Shown: in pieces, positions 21,315-28,946 of the stretch
Layout of the letters: each line of letters starts with the position of its first letter
Position numbering within the stretch: position 1 is the first letter of the stretch
NCBI GenBank assembly: GCA_963728395.1
Contig: CAVSJJ010000004.1
Span: forward strand, 310,001-374,000
Length of the DNA stretch: 64,000 nucleotides
Source of the DNA: CAVSJJ01 sp963728395
GTDB lineage: Bacteria > Actinomycetota > Actinomycetes > Actinomycetales > Dermatophilaceae
Direction: 5' to 3'
Program-made: the position numbers and the translations under genes
The notes under the pieces: generated by a model
The model's database searches: none
What the model was told of the DNA's origin: nothing
The model's input: the letters and a program-made list of their open reading frames with translations, nothing else

Positions 21315-22288
21315 TCACCGCCGAACCCACACCCGGCGAGGTGGCCGTGATCTTCGGAGCCACCTCGGCTGGGAGGTCGACGCCCTCACGGTCCCGAGGA
21401 ACTCCGGCGCCCATGGCCTCGACCATGCCCGCCGCACGAGGACATGCTCACGCAGTCCCGCACGAGCCTCGCAGACGATGTTGAGCGGCGTCTCCGCCGC
21501 CCGTCGGACGATGCCGAACCCGGCCTCGGTGAACAGCTCGCGGGTACGGGCCTCGCCGGCTTGGGCGCCCAGTCCGGGGCCGCCACCGCTGATCGAGCAC
21601 GGCGTGCACACCAGCGTCGAGATCGCGTAACCGAACCGTCCGAGCGGGGTGAAGTTGTCCTCGAGGCGGTCGTTCGCGAACGGTTCCACCGCGAGCACGC
21701 AGCCGTCCTCGGCCAGTTCTACTCGTGCCGCCTTCGCCACGCCGAGCGGGTCGGCGGTGTCGTGCCAGCAGTCGAACAATGCGATCAGGTCGTACGGCCC
21801 GGTGATGCGGGTCGCGTCGGCCAGTCGGAACTCCACACGATCGGCGACGCCTGCCCGGTCGGCGGCTGCGCGTGCGGCCTCCAGGGAGGCGGCGTGGTAG
21901 TCGTAGCCGACGAAACTGCAGTCGGGTACGCCGAGGCGAGCACGACCGTCGAGGCGCCGTGACCGCAGCCGACGTCCGCGACTCGGGCGCCACGGGTGAG
22001 CTTCTCGTGCAGGCCGCCGACCGCGGGAATCCACTCTTGCACCAGGTGGCTCTGGTAGCCGGGTCGAAAGGCACGTTCGGTGGCGGTGAAGAGCGACGGG
22101 TGGTGGTCGGCCCATGCGAGTCCGGTGCCCGTGCGGAACGCCCCGATCTCCTTGTCGATGCTCTGGTAGACAGCGGCGACCAGGTCGAACAGTCCCTGGA
22201 CCATCGCTGGACTGGACTGGGTCTGCTGCACGAATAGGTGACACATCAGCTGCGGTGCCGAGAGGTGCTGCGGGAGAGGATGTGCACT

Positions 22289-22579
22289 GTGCCCAAGCCC
22301 TACCCCAAAGAGTTCCGCGAGGACGTCATCCGGGTTGCCCGGAACCGTGAACCTGGCGTGCATCTCAAGCAGATCGCAGCCGACTTCGGGATCAGCGAGT
22401 CGTGTCTGAACACCTGGCTCGGCAAGGCCGACCGGGACGACGGCGTCCGGGTCTCCGACCCGGCCCAGCCGGCGACCGAGCGTGAGCTGAGGAAGCGGAT
22501 CAGGCTGTTGGAGCAGGAGAACGAGGTCCTGCGACGAGCAGCGGCGTATCTGTCGCAGGCCAACCTGCCGGGAAAATGA
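22289..22579 (+). CDS. IS3-family transposase OrfA
   Basis: 96 residues. A helix-turn-helix DNA-binding subunit: PKPYPKEFREDVIRVARN, then IAADFGISESCLNTWL, and a C-terminal leucine-zipper-like segment (LRKRIRLLEQENEVLRRAAAYL). GTG at 22,289 has a GGAGAGG site upstream; ATG at 22,280 is an alternative. The stop TGA overlaps the orfB ATG in GGGAAAATGATG, which offers both an A-rich slippery site for frameshifting and a coupled restart. Confidence 0.88.
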   Translation: MPKPYPKEFREDVIRVARNREPGVHLKQIAADFGISESCLNTWLGKADRDDGVRVSDPAQPATERELRKRIRLLEQENEVLRRAAAYLSQANLPGK

Positions 22580-23502
22580 TGTACCCGCTCGTCCGTGACC
22601 TTGCCGCGGCCGGTGCCCCCATTCGGGTGCCGGTCGCGGTGACGTGTCGGGTCCTCAACCTCGCCCGCGCTCCGTTCTACCGCTGGTTGGCGTCACCGCT
22701 GACCGACGCCGAGGTTGAGGAGGCCTACCGAGCCAACGCGTTGTTCGATGCTCACCGCGATGACCCCGAGTTCGGCTACCGGTTCCTCGCCGATGAGGCC
22801 CGCGACGCCGGCCAGCCGATGGCGGACCGGACCGCGTGGCGGATCTGCTCCGAGGCCGGCTGGTGGTCCTCGTTCGGGAAGAAGAAGTGTGGGAAGGGCA
22901 AGAAGCCGGGACCACCAGTCCATGACGACCGCTGCGCCGTGGTCGACGACAAGGGCCGCACCCGGCACGAGTTCAGCGCCGAGGCACCCAATGAGCTCTG
23001 GCTGACCGACATCACCGAGCACTGGACCAACGAGGGCAAGCTCTACCTGTGCGCGGTCAAGGACGTGTGCGGCAACCGGATCGTGGGCTACTCCATCGAC
23101 TCCCGGATGAAGTCGAGGATCGCGGTCGCGGCGATCAACAACGCCGTCGCGATGCGCGAGGCCGCCGGCCAGGATGTGGCCGGCTGCGTGGTCCACAGCG
23201 ATCGAGGATCGCAATTTCGATCCAGGAAGGCCCAGCGTGCACTGACCCGCCACCAGCTGGTCGGATCGATGGGCCGCGTCGGCTCGTGCGGGGACAACGC
23301 CGCCATGGAGTCCTTCTTCAGCCTGTTGCAGAAGAACGTCTTGAACAAGAAGACCTGGACCACCCGCGAGGAGCTCAGGATCGCGATCGTGACCTGGATC
23401 GAGAAGACCTACCACCGACGCCGGAGACAGGACTCGCTGGGCCGATTGACGCCCGTCGAGTTCGAGACCATCATGACCACGCCAGCCACTCAGGCTGCGT
23501 GA
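22576..23502 (+). CDS. IS3-family transposase OrfB (DDE integrase)
   Basis: 308 residues with the DDE catalytic core: Asp in ELWLTDITEHW, Asp in CVVHSDRGSQF, and Glu in CGDNAAMESFFSLLQ about 35 residues later. An N-terminal HTH_21-type region (LFDAHRDDPEFGYRFLADEAR) precedes it. It appears intact. It is either translated as an OrfAB fusion by frameshift at AAAATG or restarted at the overlapping ATG. Confidence 0.9.
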   Translation: MMYPLVRDLAAAGAPIRVPVAVTCRVLNLARAPFYRWLASPLTDAEVEEAYRANALFDAHRDDPEFGYRFLADEARDAGQPMADRTAWRICSEAGWWSSFGKKKCGKGKKPGPPVHDDRCAVVDDKGRTRHEFSAEAPNELWLTDITEHWTNEGKLYLCAVKDVCGNRIVGYSIDSRMKSRIAVAAINNAVAMREAAGQDVAGCVVHSDRGSQFRSRKAQRALTRHQLVGSMGRVGSCGDNAAMESFFSLLQKNVLNKKTWTTREELRIAIVTWIEKTYHRRRRQDSLGRLTPVEFETIMTTPATQAA

Positions 23503-23640
23503 CCGAACGTGTCACCAGTCCGTGCAGCAGACCCACTCCTCGGCCAGCGCGACCGCGTGCTCGGCGGGCAGCCGGAAGCAATCGGTGTCGACATCGTGGA
23601 CCACGTACCCGCCGACGGCTTGGTTGTTCAGCCACTCCTC

Positions 23641-23712
23641 TACCAGGCGCCGCACCTCGACGATGTCGACGTAACGGTCCGAGACGTCGGCTCAACCCTG
23701 ACCTGGACCCAC
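23641..23712 (-). pseudogene. DUF3024-type gene fragment (copy A)
   Basis: On the minus strand this reads VxVE, then after a missing base ADVSDRYVDIVEVR, matching the central part of the intact DUF3024-type gene at 28,994-29,326 (ELKVEADVSGRHVDIVEVR). It then runs straight into the methyltransferase coding sequence, so it marks a recombination joint. Both ends of the gene are lost. Confidence 0.7.
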
Positions 23713-23987
23713 GGGTCGACCCAAGAACCAACAATCCGCAACGCCTACCAGGTAATCCCGACGACGCTAGACGTCGAAGCGGAACGAAATTCGAGGGTTT
23801 CGGCCGTCGTTGACCTTCGTCGAGTGGCGCCGGAAACGCGCTCTGAACTGCGGAAACGCGGGAACAAGCCCGTTGGACGCCGTCGGCGGGAATCGGCCTC
23901 CGCCGGACGTCTTGCGGACTGTTTACGGACCGCCGGACGGTCGGAGACCCTGAGGTCATTCCTCGCGAGCACCGACATGACGTGAGG
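23713..23987. repeat. Cassette border 1: ychF-like core and paired GCGGAC motif
   Basis: It contains the 17-mer AGACGTCGAAGCGGAAC (23,769-23,785), one mismatch from the 3' end of ychF at 48,061-48,077. About 140 bases on is TTGCGGACTGTTTACGGAC (23,912-23,930). Long stretches, including GAATCGGCCTCCGCCGGAC, are shared with border 2 at 25,721-25,960. No gene is supported. The interpretation as an attachment-site remnant is inference. Confidence 0.7.
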
Positions 23988-24710
23988 CTAGTCCGAGCTT
24001 CGACCCAGACCTTCGATCTTCGTGGATCGTGCGGACAAGTCGCGGATGCTCTGCCAGACAACTGCTCGGGGCGCGTCGATCTTGAGTGCTCGGATGTATT
24101 CGTCGAGACGTTGCGGGCGATCGTGGAGGGAGGTGACTGCCTTGTTGAGGCTCTCGCCGACCGTCTCGCCGTATGCATCGACCGCCTTGCGCGCGCCGGC
24201 CTTCAGGGCGATCTTGTCGGGCTTCATCATGGCCAGGTCGATGAGGTCGCGGCTGAACGTCGACGTGTCTGCCCAGCGATCGTCATTGGCAAGCAGCTTG
24301 CTTGCGACCTGGTCGGTGCGCGTCAGGATCCGTACGCCGCAGATTTCATCCTCTGGCGAGGGAGTGTCGAGGTCGATGCGGCCCTCATGGATGATCTCGA
24401 ACTTGATCGCAACCCCTGCTACGAGTACCGACGTCCGGATCCCGTAGCCGTCGACAGAAGGTGTTCGACCTAGCTCCAGTTCGCCTGTAGCCAGAGGATC
24501 GAGCCCGTGGTCCCTGACGATCTGGCGCAGCTGCCGGTACGACTGCTGGTCGGAGACCAGGAAGTCGATGTCGACCGATTCGCGGAACTCACCGTTGTCG
24601 AGGACGATCGCGGTGCCGCCTCCGAACCAGCAGTTGTGCTCGGCCAGGAGCGGCGCGTCGAGCATCGAGAGCACCTCGGCCACCCGTTGGTGGTGTGGCC
24701 GCCTAAACAA
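23988..24710 (-). CDS. AbiEii/AbiGii-family nucleotidyltransferase (toxin candidate)
   Basis: About 240 residues. The nucleotidyltransferase core is WFGGGTAIVLDNGEFRESVDIDFLVSD (GG, then the DxD-type pair), followed by IKFEIIHEGRIDL with the third acidic position, and a helical C-terminal region ending RSTKIEGLGRSSD. Such enzymes act as toxins of AbiE-like systems by modifying tRNA or other acceptors. The acceptor here is unknown. The frame has no early ATG: TTG at 24,710 overlaps the XRE gene stop by eight bases and is the best coupled start; GTG 24,683 or ATG 24,665 are alternatives. The pairing with an upstream XRE regulator rather than AbiEi is notable. Confidence 0.8.
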   Translation of the reverse strand: MFRRPHHQRVAEVLSMLDAPLLAEHNCWFGGGTAIVLDNGEFRESVDIDFLVSDQQSYRQLRQIVRDHGLDPLATGELELGRTPSVDGYGIRTSVLVAGVAIKFEIIHEGRIDLDTPSPEDEICGVRILTRTDQVASKLLANDDRWADTSTFSRDLIDLAMMKPDKIALKAGARKAVDAYGETVGESLNKAVTSLHDRPQRLDEYIRALKIDAPRAVVWQSIRDLSARSTKIEGLGRSSD

Positions 24711-25164
24711 GGAGCTTCCCGTTGCTGTAGGCGTCCGCGAGGTGCTGGATGAACGCCTTCTCGTCATCGGTGAGGGCTTCCTGGTTGAGGTGTCGCCAAC
24801 CGCGTTCGTAGAGGTTGAGTGCCTCTGTCTCGGTGATGGTGGTGCCGGCGTCGGTCTGCCATGCCAGCGTGCGGAGGCCGGGGTAGTCACCGACTGTGAT
24901 CCTCGCCGGTTCTGCTGCTGGAGCGTCGAGGATCGGGACGACGAGGTGAAGTCCGAGTGCGGCTGCAACGTTGATGTAGGCGCCGATCGTGACCGAGGGG
25001 TGGCCTGCCTCGATCCTGTGCACGGTGACACGCGAAACGCCAGCAGCTTCGGCGCAGGCGACCACCGTGACGCCGAGGGCCTTCCGGCGTTCGCGCAGCC
25101 GGGCGCCTAGGCGTTCGAGGTCCGCCTGTTGCTCGGGGCTCGTGTACGGACTAGGAGCTGGCAT
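24703..25164 (-). CDS. XRE-family regulator (antitoxin candidate)
   Basis: 153 residues. An N-terminal helix-turn-helix (LGARLRERRKALGVTVVACAEAAGVSRVTVHRIEAGHPSVTIGAYINVAAALGL) is followed by a C-terminal domain (GDYPGLRTLAWQTDAGTTITETEALNLYERGWRHLNQEALTDDEKAFIQHLADAY), common in regulators paired with AbiEii-type toxins. ATG at 25,164 is chosen because a TTGACT/TAAAAT promoter places transcription start at about that base; in-frame ATGs at 25,173 and 25,221 lie in or before the promoter. A 10-bp inverted repeat brackets the promoter, which suggests autorepression. It is coupled to the downstream nucleotidyltransferase. Confidence 0.82.
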   Translation of the reverse strand: MPAPSPYTSPEQQADLERLGARLRERRKALGVTVVACAEAAGVSRVTVHRIEAGHPSVTIGAYINVAAALGLHLVVPILDAPAAEPARITVGDYPGLRTLAWQTDAGTTITETEALNLYERGWRHLNQEALTDDEKAFIQHLADAYSNGKLLV

Positions 25165-25210
25165 GTTTCTCATTTTAGTTATTCTCTCTCTGAAGTCAAT
25201 AATGAGAAAC
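25165..25210 (-). promoter_or_regulatory. Promoter and operator of the XRE/AbiEii module
   Basis: On the minus strand there is a -35 TTGACT (25,194-25,199), a 16-bp spacer and a -10 TAAAAT (25,172-25,177), with transcription expected near the ATG at 25,164, so the message should be leaderless. The perfect inverted repeat GTTTCTCATT (25,165-25,174) and AATGAGAAAC (25,201-25,210) frames the promoter and fits an autorepressor site. The stretch is clearly more AT-rich than its surroundings. Confidence 0.75.
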
Positions 25211-25407
25211 GCTTCACGCAATCCTTCGGCCAGGCGGACCAGTCAACCGCGCAGCCGGCCGTGCCCGCTGACGATGTCGACCAGGCAGGACGAAGCCCAG
25301 TGGTCAGGTCGCGTCGACCGTGTCGCCATTACCTGTACCGACCGACTCGCAGAGCCAGATGGCGAAGCCCACTGCGCCGACAGAGACACGCTCCGGGCTC
25401 GGGCTCA

Positions 25408-25656
25408 CTACCCCCAGAAGATCGGGTCGCCGCGCCAGTAGATGGCCCATCGGCCCGTCGACTGCCTATAGCGCAGCCGGGCGATCGGGAATCGGGTGGG
25501 CTCACCACGACCGTCCCACGGTGGCCGCACCTCGACGATGTCCACGTGTCGATCGCCGATGTCGGCCTCGACCTTCAGCTCGTCCCAGAGGTGCTTGGGA
25601 ACGCGCTCCCGCGCCCAGAGGCGGATGCGGAGCAGATCGGTCTCGGGAAGGGCCAC
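25408..25656 (-). CDS. DUF3024-type protein, internally shortened (copy B)
   Basis: 82 residues from GTG at 25,656. VALPETDLLRIRLWARERVPKHLWDELKVEADIGDRHVDIVEVRPPW, then FPIARLRYRQSTGRWAIYWR, is nearly the same as copy D. The next 28 or so residues of copy D (DRNLKFHEYKRKRPTTNVQALLDHIEAS) are missing, and the protein ends directly with GDPIFWG. This in-frame internal deletion probably removes part of the fold. The family function is not known. It heads the XRE/AbiEii cassette, with 198 bases before the XRE promoter region. Confidence 0.7.
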   Translation of the reverse strand: MALPETDLLRIRLWARERVPKHLWDELKVEADIGDRHVDIVEVRPPWDGRGEPTRFPIARLRYRQSTGRWAIYWRGDPIFWG

Positions 25657-25720
25657 GACATCAGCGTGCCACCGATTGGAGCGAGCAGGCCCAGCCGAAG
25701 CGCGGCGGGTCGACGGGCGG

Positions 25721-25960
25721 GCGGACCGTCTGCGGACCAGCTCGACCCCCATGACCAGCACTGCTCAACGCCTACTGGCGAATCCCGTCGACGCTAGACA
25801 TTGAAGCGGAACGAAATTCGCTGTTTCGACTGTCGTCGGCCATCGCCGGATGGCGCTGGAAAATGCGTCCTGACCTGCGGAAACGTGGCCGCGAGGCGGT
25901 TGGACGTCATCGGTGAGAATCGGCCTCCGCCGGACTTCTTGCGGACTGTTTGCGGACCGC
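25721..25960. repeat. Cassette border 2: ychF-like core with two paired GCGGAC motifs
   Basis: The motif GCGGACCGTCTGCGGACC is at 25,721-25,738. The 17-mer AGACATTGAAGCGGAAC is at 25,796-25,812, one mismatch from the ychF 3' end. TTGCGGACTGTTTGCGGAC is at 25,939-25,957. Border 1 matches it over most of 200 bases. It carries no supported gene and lies between copy B and the AbiEii stop at 26,029. Confidence 0.72.
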
Positions 25961-26028
25961 CGGGTACTGGGGCCTCGCCATGTCGCCGAACCTTGAGCCG
26001 TCGACGTCGTGTTTTGCATGCATCGCGC

Positions 26029-26856
26029 TCACGCTTCGACGATCCTCGTGATGAGGCCGTTGGTCCAAGCGACCGCGTCACCGACTTCGGGAAGTACGTC
26101 GACGCCCTCGATCGCGGCTTCGTAGAGGCCATCCCAGCCGACACGCGCCTCGACGCTCGGAGGCCACGAGTGGAGCCGGCGGTAGTCGAAGAGCCGCAGG
26201 CACGTCTCTCTGAGCTGGCCGAGATCCAGGTCTTCGCGCTTGTCGAGGAGCTGGAGGTCGACGAGGTCGCGGACGCGATCGCTTCCCGGCTCCGAGACGG
26301 CGTGGAGCTTCTGCGCGACCTGGTGATCGACCCGCAGCACCGGGATCGGGTCCGGAGCAGGGAGCCCTAGATCAGTGAAGAGCTCCACCAGATCGGCGGC
26401 GAGCCGGAGCTCGGGCTCGACAGCGTCACCGATCTCGTTGTGACCGAGTTCGAACTTGACCGTCCGCCACGAGCGGCCGAGGTAGTCGAGCTTTACATCG
26501 AAGGGCCGCATGACGTAGGCGACAGGAATGACCTGGGGTCGCGGCGGCTTCCGATCTACCACGCGACCCGTGAAACCGCCCCAGCCGTGACCGAGCGCAG
26601 CTTCGAAGTCATCGATGAAGTCCGTCAGTGGATGGATGCGTGCTGCGTCCAGGTCCTTGGTGAACCGCGCCCCGGCCCGCCCGTAGCGGAGCGCCATCGC
26701 GGTGCCACCCTTCACCGCACCCTCGGGGAGCATCTGCCCGACGACGACCATGGCCATGGTTGTCTGCCGGCGCAGCGACCCGGTGTCATGGGGCTCGAGG
26801 TTGCGGATCCGTTGCTCGAGCGACCTCAGGTTGGGTGGTGGAGTCGAGTACTTCAT
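26029..26856 (-). CDS. AbiEii-family nucleotidyltransferase toxin
   Basis: 275 residues. The nucleotidyltransferase signature is VKGGTAMALRYGRAGARFTKDLDAAR (residues 46-71), and DVKLDYLGRSWRTVKFELGHNEIG carries the later acidic positions, with a helical C-terminal half. AbiEii is the toxin of the type IV AbiE system, which gives phage abortive infection by pyrimidine addition to tRNA acceptor stems in studied members. ATG at 26,856 overlaps the stop of the AbiEi-like gene by four bases (ATGA), the standard arrangement. Confidence 0.88.
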   Translation of the reverse strand: MKYSTPPPNLRSLEQRIRNLEPHDTGSLRRQTTMAMVVVGQMLPEGAVKGGTAMALRYGRAGARFTKDLDAARIHPLTDFIDDFEAALGHGWGGFTGRVVDRKPPRPQVIPVAYVMRPFDVKLDYLGRSWRTVKFELGHNEIGDAVEPELRLAADLVELFTDLGLPAPDPIPVLRVDHQVAQKLHAVSEPGSDRVRDLVDLQLLDKREDLDLGQLRETCLRLFDYRRLHSWPPSVEARVGWDGLYEAAIEGVDVLPEVGDAVAWTNGLITRIVEA

Positions 26857-27425
26857 GAGGCAGCCGTCCCACCAAGGGCCTTGCCGAGCTCGCGCTGGAG
26901 CTTCGCGTATTCGACACGGGCCACCAGGCCCTGCTTGCGAGCATCCCGGGCCGCCTCGCGCAGTCGCGTCGGCTCGATCCTGCCGAGGCAGTCCAGGATC
27001 GCGTCAGCCACCCGCATCGCCAGCAGGCCCTCGTAGCGAGTGAGGCGGGGAGCCTCACCAGGAGGCTGCGCGGCCACCTCCATGAACGCCGGAAACCTGG
27101 CTCGCGTTCGCTTCGGCGCGATGACACGGACCTTCCGGGGGTTCACGTCAGCGAGACCGAACAGCGCCAAGACGGACTCGCCACGCAGATATGCGCCTTC
27201 CCCCACCCGCAGCAGCGCCTCGGCGAACTGGTCGAAGGGAGTGCCGGGCGCGTCAGGAACTCGGTAGATCCCATAGGCGACGTTGATCAGAGCGCCTCGG
27301 GCAGCCAGCTTGCGGAGCTCGACCGCCGGAACACCGGCCGCGGCTGCCTGCTGAGTGGTGATGAAGCCGTACTCCCCGAGCGCGATCTCACGCACGAGAT
27401 CCCGGTACTTCACCCCTACGGCCAT
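26853..27425 (-). CDS. AbiEi-family antitoxin / regulator
   Basis: 190 residues. The N-terminal winged helix reads GEYGFITTQQAAAAGVPAVELRKLAARGALINVAYGIYRVPDAP, the characteristic AbiEi_4 pattern. The C-terminal domain holds the antitoxin activity. AbiEi represses its own operon by binding inverted repeats in studied systems. ATG at 27,425 (MAVGVKYRDLVREIALG) sits against a strong inverted repeat, which fits autorepression. The upstream open frame belongs to the overlapping DUF3024 gene. It is coupled to the AbiEii gene by a 4-base overlap. Confidence 0.88.
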   Translation of the reverse strand: MAVGVKYRDLVREIALGEYGFITTQQAAAAGVPAVELRKLAARGALINVAYGIYRVPDAPGTPFDQFAEALLRVGEGAYLRGESVLALFGLADVNPRKVRVIAPKRTRARFPAFMEVAAQPPGEAPRLTRYEGLLAMRVADAILDCLGRIEPTRLREAARDARKQGLVARVEYAKLQRELGKALGGTAAS

Positions 27426-27769
27426 GGCGCAACCGTACCAATAACGGTACGGTTGTGCCAGTCGCCAGGTGATGTGATCGAGAAACGCCCGGACGTTCTC
27501 GTCGGGCGTTTGTGCTTGTACTCGTGGAACTTCAGGTTGCGGTCGCGCCAATAGATCGCCCATTGTCCCGTCGACTGCGTAGAGCGCGGCCGGGCGATCG
27601 GGAACCGGGCGTGCTCACCAAGACCGTCCCACGGTGGCCGCACCTCGACAATGTCGACGTGTCGATCGGAGACGTCGGCCTCGACCTTCAGCTCGTCCCA
27701 CAGGTGCTCGGGCACTCGCTCTCGCGCCCAGAGGCAGATGCGGAGCAGATCGGTCTCGGGAAGGGCCAC
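27416..27769 (-). CDS. DUF3024-type protein with altered C-terminus (copy C)
   Basis: 117 residues from GTG at 27,769. It matches copy D up to DRNLKFHEYKHKRPT. Then a frame change turns the expected ENVRAFLDHI-like end, still visible in the neighbouring frame at 27,450-27,500, into RTSGRFSITSPGDWHN, and it reads on through the AbiEi operator and the AbiEi start codon. The frameshift suggests decay. It heads the AbiEi/AbiEii cassette exactly as copies B and D head theirs. Confidence 0.65.
   Translation of the reverse strand: MALPETDLLRICLWARERVPEHLWDELKVEADVSDRHVDIVEVRPPWDGLGEHARFPIARPRSTQSTGQWAIYWRDRNLKFHEYKHKRPTRTSGRFSITSPGDWHNRTVIGTVAPWP
27426..27459 (-). promoter_or_regulatory. Inverted-repeat operator abutting the abiEi start codon
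   Basis: Arms GGCGCAACCGTACC (27,426-27,439) and GGTACGGTTGTGCC (27,446-27,459) are complementary at 13 of 14 positions around the 6-bp spacer AATAAC. The repeat touches the ATG at 27,425. Its size and position match AbiEi binding sites known from other AbiE systems. No convincing -35/-10 pair was identified. Confidence 0.75.
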
Positions 27770-27912
27770 AACACCAGCGGTGTTCTCGGTCGTCGTCGGT
27801 GACAGCCGGAGGATGCAGTCTGAACTGCGGTTATGCGCTGATCCAGCCGAAGGGCGTCGTTGGCGGCGAACGGTCTCCGCGGGACTTCTTGCGGACTGTC
27901 TGGGGACCGCGC
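27770..27912. repeat. Cassette border 3
   Basis: Related to borders 1 and 2 but shorter: the ychF-like core is missing. CTGAACTGCGG and the paired motif TTGCGGACTGTCTGGGGACC (27,889-27,908) remain. It lies between copy C and the HEPN gene stop at 27,913. Confidence 0.6.
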
Positions 27913-28371
27913 TCAGGTCGAGAGGCCTCTGGTGAGGGCGGCGTCGACCAGCGTCCGCGCCACCTGCTCGGCCTTCTCGGTCGCCGCAGCCCCCACCGGC
28001 TTCGCCTCGTAGCGGTCCTGGTTGCGGGCGCGTCGCAGGCGGTCGAACTCGCGCGCCGCCTTCTCTGCCGGAGGCTTGTCGAAAACAGCTCGCAGGTAGC
28101 GGCCGAGCGCCTCGTGCTGGCCCGGCCCGTTGGTCGTCCGGAAGCCGTACGCCGCCAGCAGCGCCTCACCGGTGTCGTGACAGGCGTCGTAGGCGACGCC
28201 GTACCTGACGGTGACGCTCGTGAGCAGCGGCAGCTGATCCAAGCGTTCCTCCGCCTGCCGCAGGAACGAGGTCGCCCGCGCGAGGTCTGCGGGCACGGCG
28301 TCCAGACGTCGTGCCTCGACCAGGGCGAGGACCGTTGCCTGCTGGACGCGGGTGAGCGGGGTCAGTGCCAC
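27913..28371 (-). CDS. HEPN-domain protein (toxin candidate of MNT/HEPN pair)
   Basis: 152 residues, all-helical pattern. The region FLRQAEERLDQLPLLTSVTVRYGVAYDACHDTGEALLAAYGFRTTNGPGQHEALGRYL is typical of HEPN proteins. The RNase-type motif is represented by RRARNQDRYEA, which has the conserved RN and Tyr but lacks the His of the common RX4-6H signature. It may therefore be a different HEPN subtype or weakly active. GTG at 28,371 overlaps the nucleotidyltransferase stop by ten bases, so it is translationally coupled. Confidence 0.78.
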   Translation of the reverse strand: MALTPLTRVQQATVLALVEARRLDAVPADLARATSFLRQAEERLDQLPLLTSVTVRYGVAYDACHDTGEALLAAYGFRTTNGPGQHEALGRYLRAVFDKPPAEKAAREFDRLRRARNQDRYEAKPVGAAATEKAEQVARTLVDAALTRGLST

Positions 28372-28946
28372 GGCAGCTCTCCGATGACGGCGACTGCCGT
28401 GCCGCTGCGCACGTTGTCCAGGAAACCGGAGGACGCCGCGAATTCCTCCGGGGTGAGGATCGTCGGGTTGACGGGACGGTGCACGGCCGACTCGACGCGC
28501 GTGCACGCCTCGTAGACCGCGTCCACGTCGGGCTCGCCGAGCACCATGAGGTCGATGTCGTGCGGGGCCGGACCAGCATCACCGAGCATCCGAGCGGCGA
28601 AAGAGCCGTAGAGGAACGCCGTCTCGATCCCGTCGATGCGGGCAAGCTCCTGGGCCAGGATGACCACCGGGCCGGTCACGACCGCGAGGATCTCGCGCAA
28701 GGGGTCCACCAGTGGGCTCTCGCCGTTGGCACGGATCACTCTGGTGCGGCCCACGTGTCGCTCGGTCAGGATGCCGGCGCCCACCAGGCGCGCGACCTCG
28801 CGGTGGGCGGTCGGGTAGGCCAAGCCGGCTCTCTCGGCCAGGTCGGTGAGACTCAGCTCGTCGCCGGTGAGCAACAGTGTGGACAGCAGGCGCGCCTGAC
28901 CGCCCGACCGGAAGATCGGAGCGAGGAGGGGCGCCTCAGTTCTCAT
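28362..28946 (-). CDS. Winged-helix / MNT nucleotidyltransferase fusion (antitoxin candidate)
   Basis: 194 residues. Residues 1-75 form a winged helix (RLLSTLLLTGDELSLTDLAERAGLAYPTAHREVARLVGAGILTERHVGRTRVI). Residues about 95-190 hold the minimal nucleotidyltransferase motif FLYGSFAARMLGDAGPAPHDIDLMVLGEPD. In MNT/HEPN systems the MNT protein neutralises the HEPN RNase, often by AMP addition to it. The fused DNA-binding part suggests it also represses its own promoter. ATG at 28,946 is chosen because the promoter places the transcript start there; an upstream in-frame ATG pair lies inside the promoter. Confidence 0.85.
   Translation of the reverse strand: MRTEAPLLAPIFRSGGQARLLSTLLLTGDELSLTDLAERAGLAYPTAHREVARLVGAGILTERHVGRTRVIRANGESPLVDPLREILAVVTGPVVILAQELARIDGIETAFLYGSFAARMLGDAGPAPHDIDLMVLGEPDVDAVYEACTRVESAVHRPVNPTILTPEEFAASSGFLDNVRSGTAVAVIGELPWH

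Larger units (their letters stand above)
22219..23534 (+). mobile_element. IS3-family insertion sequence
   Basis: About 1,316 bp with imperfect terminal inverted repeats. Each end reads GGGTCTGCTGCACG, four variable bases, then GGTGACAC (22,219-22,244, and the complement at 23,509-23,534). A 3-bp direct repeat ACT flanks it (22,216-22,218 and 23,535-23,537). Removing the element and one ACT restores the methyltransferase frame. It carries orfA and orfB in the usual overlapping arrangement. If the ends are taken as TG/CA one base further out, the flanking triplets no longer match, so the GGG/CCC boundary is preferred. Confidence 0.9.
21315..23690 (-). pseudogene. SAM-dependent methyltransferase, broken by a frameshift and an IS3 insertion
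   Basis: On the minus strand the N-terminal part (about 23,690-23,535) reads RRLVEEWLNNQAVGGYVVHD then FRLPAEHAVALAEE. After removing the IS and one copy of the 3-bp target duplication it continues as SSPAMVQGLFDLVAAVYQSIDKE (22,218 downward). Next come the SAM motif GARVADVGCGHGAST and FVGYDYHAASLEAARAAA. The layout is the winged-helix plus class I methyltransferase family. Near 21,921-21,926 one G is missing, shifting the frame between SAYP and the expected DCSFVGYDYH. The extreme N-terminus is replaced by a DUF3024 fragment. It is therefore non-functional. The original substrate is unknown. Confidence 0.85.

Noticed and set aside
27483..27511. Hairpin AAACGCCCG/CGGGCGTTT as a terminator
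   Set aside because: It lies within the former coding sequence of DUF3024 copy C, and the equivalent region of copy D is coding, so chance complementarity is more likely.
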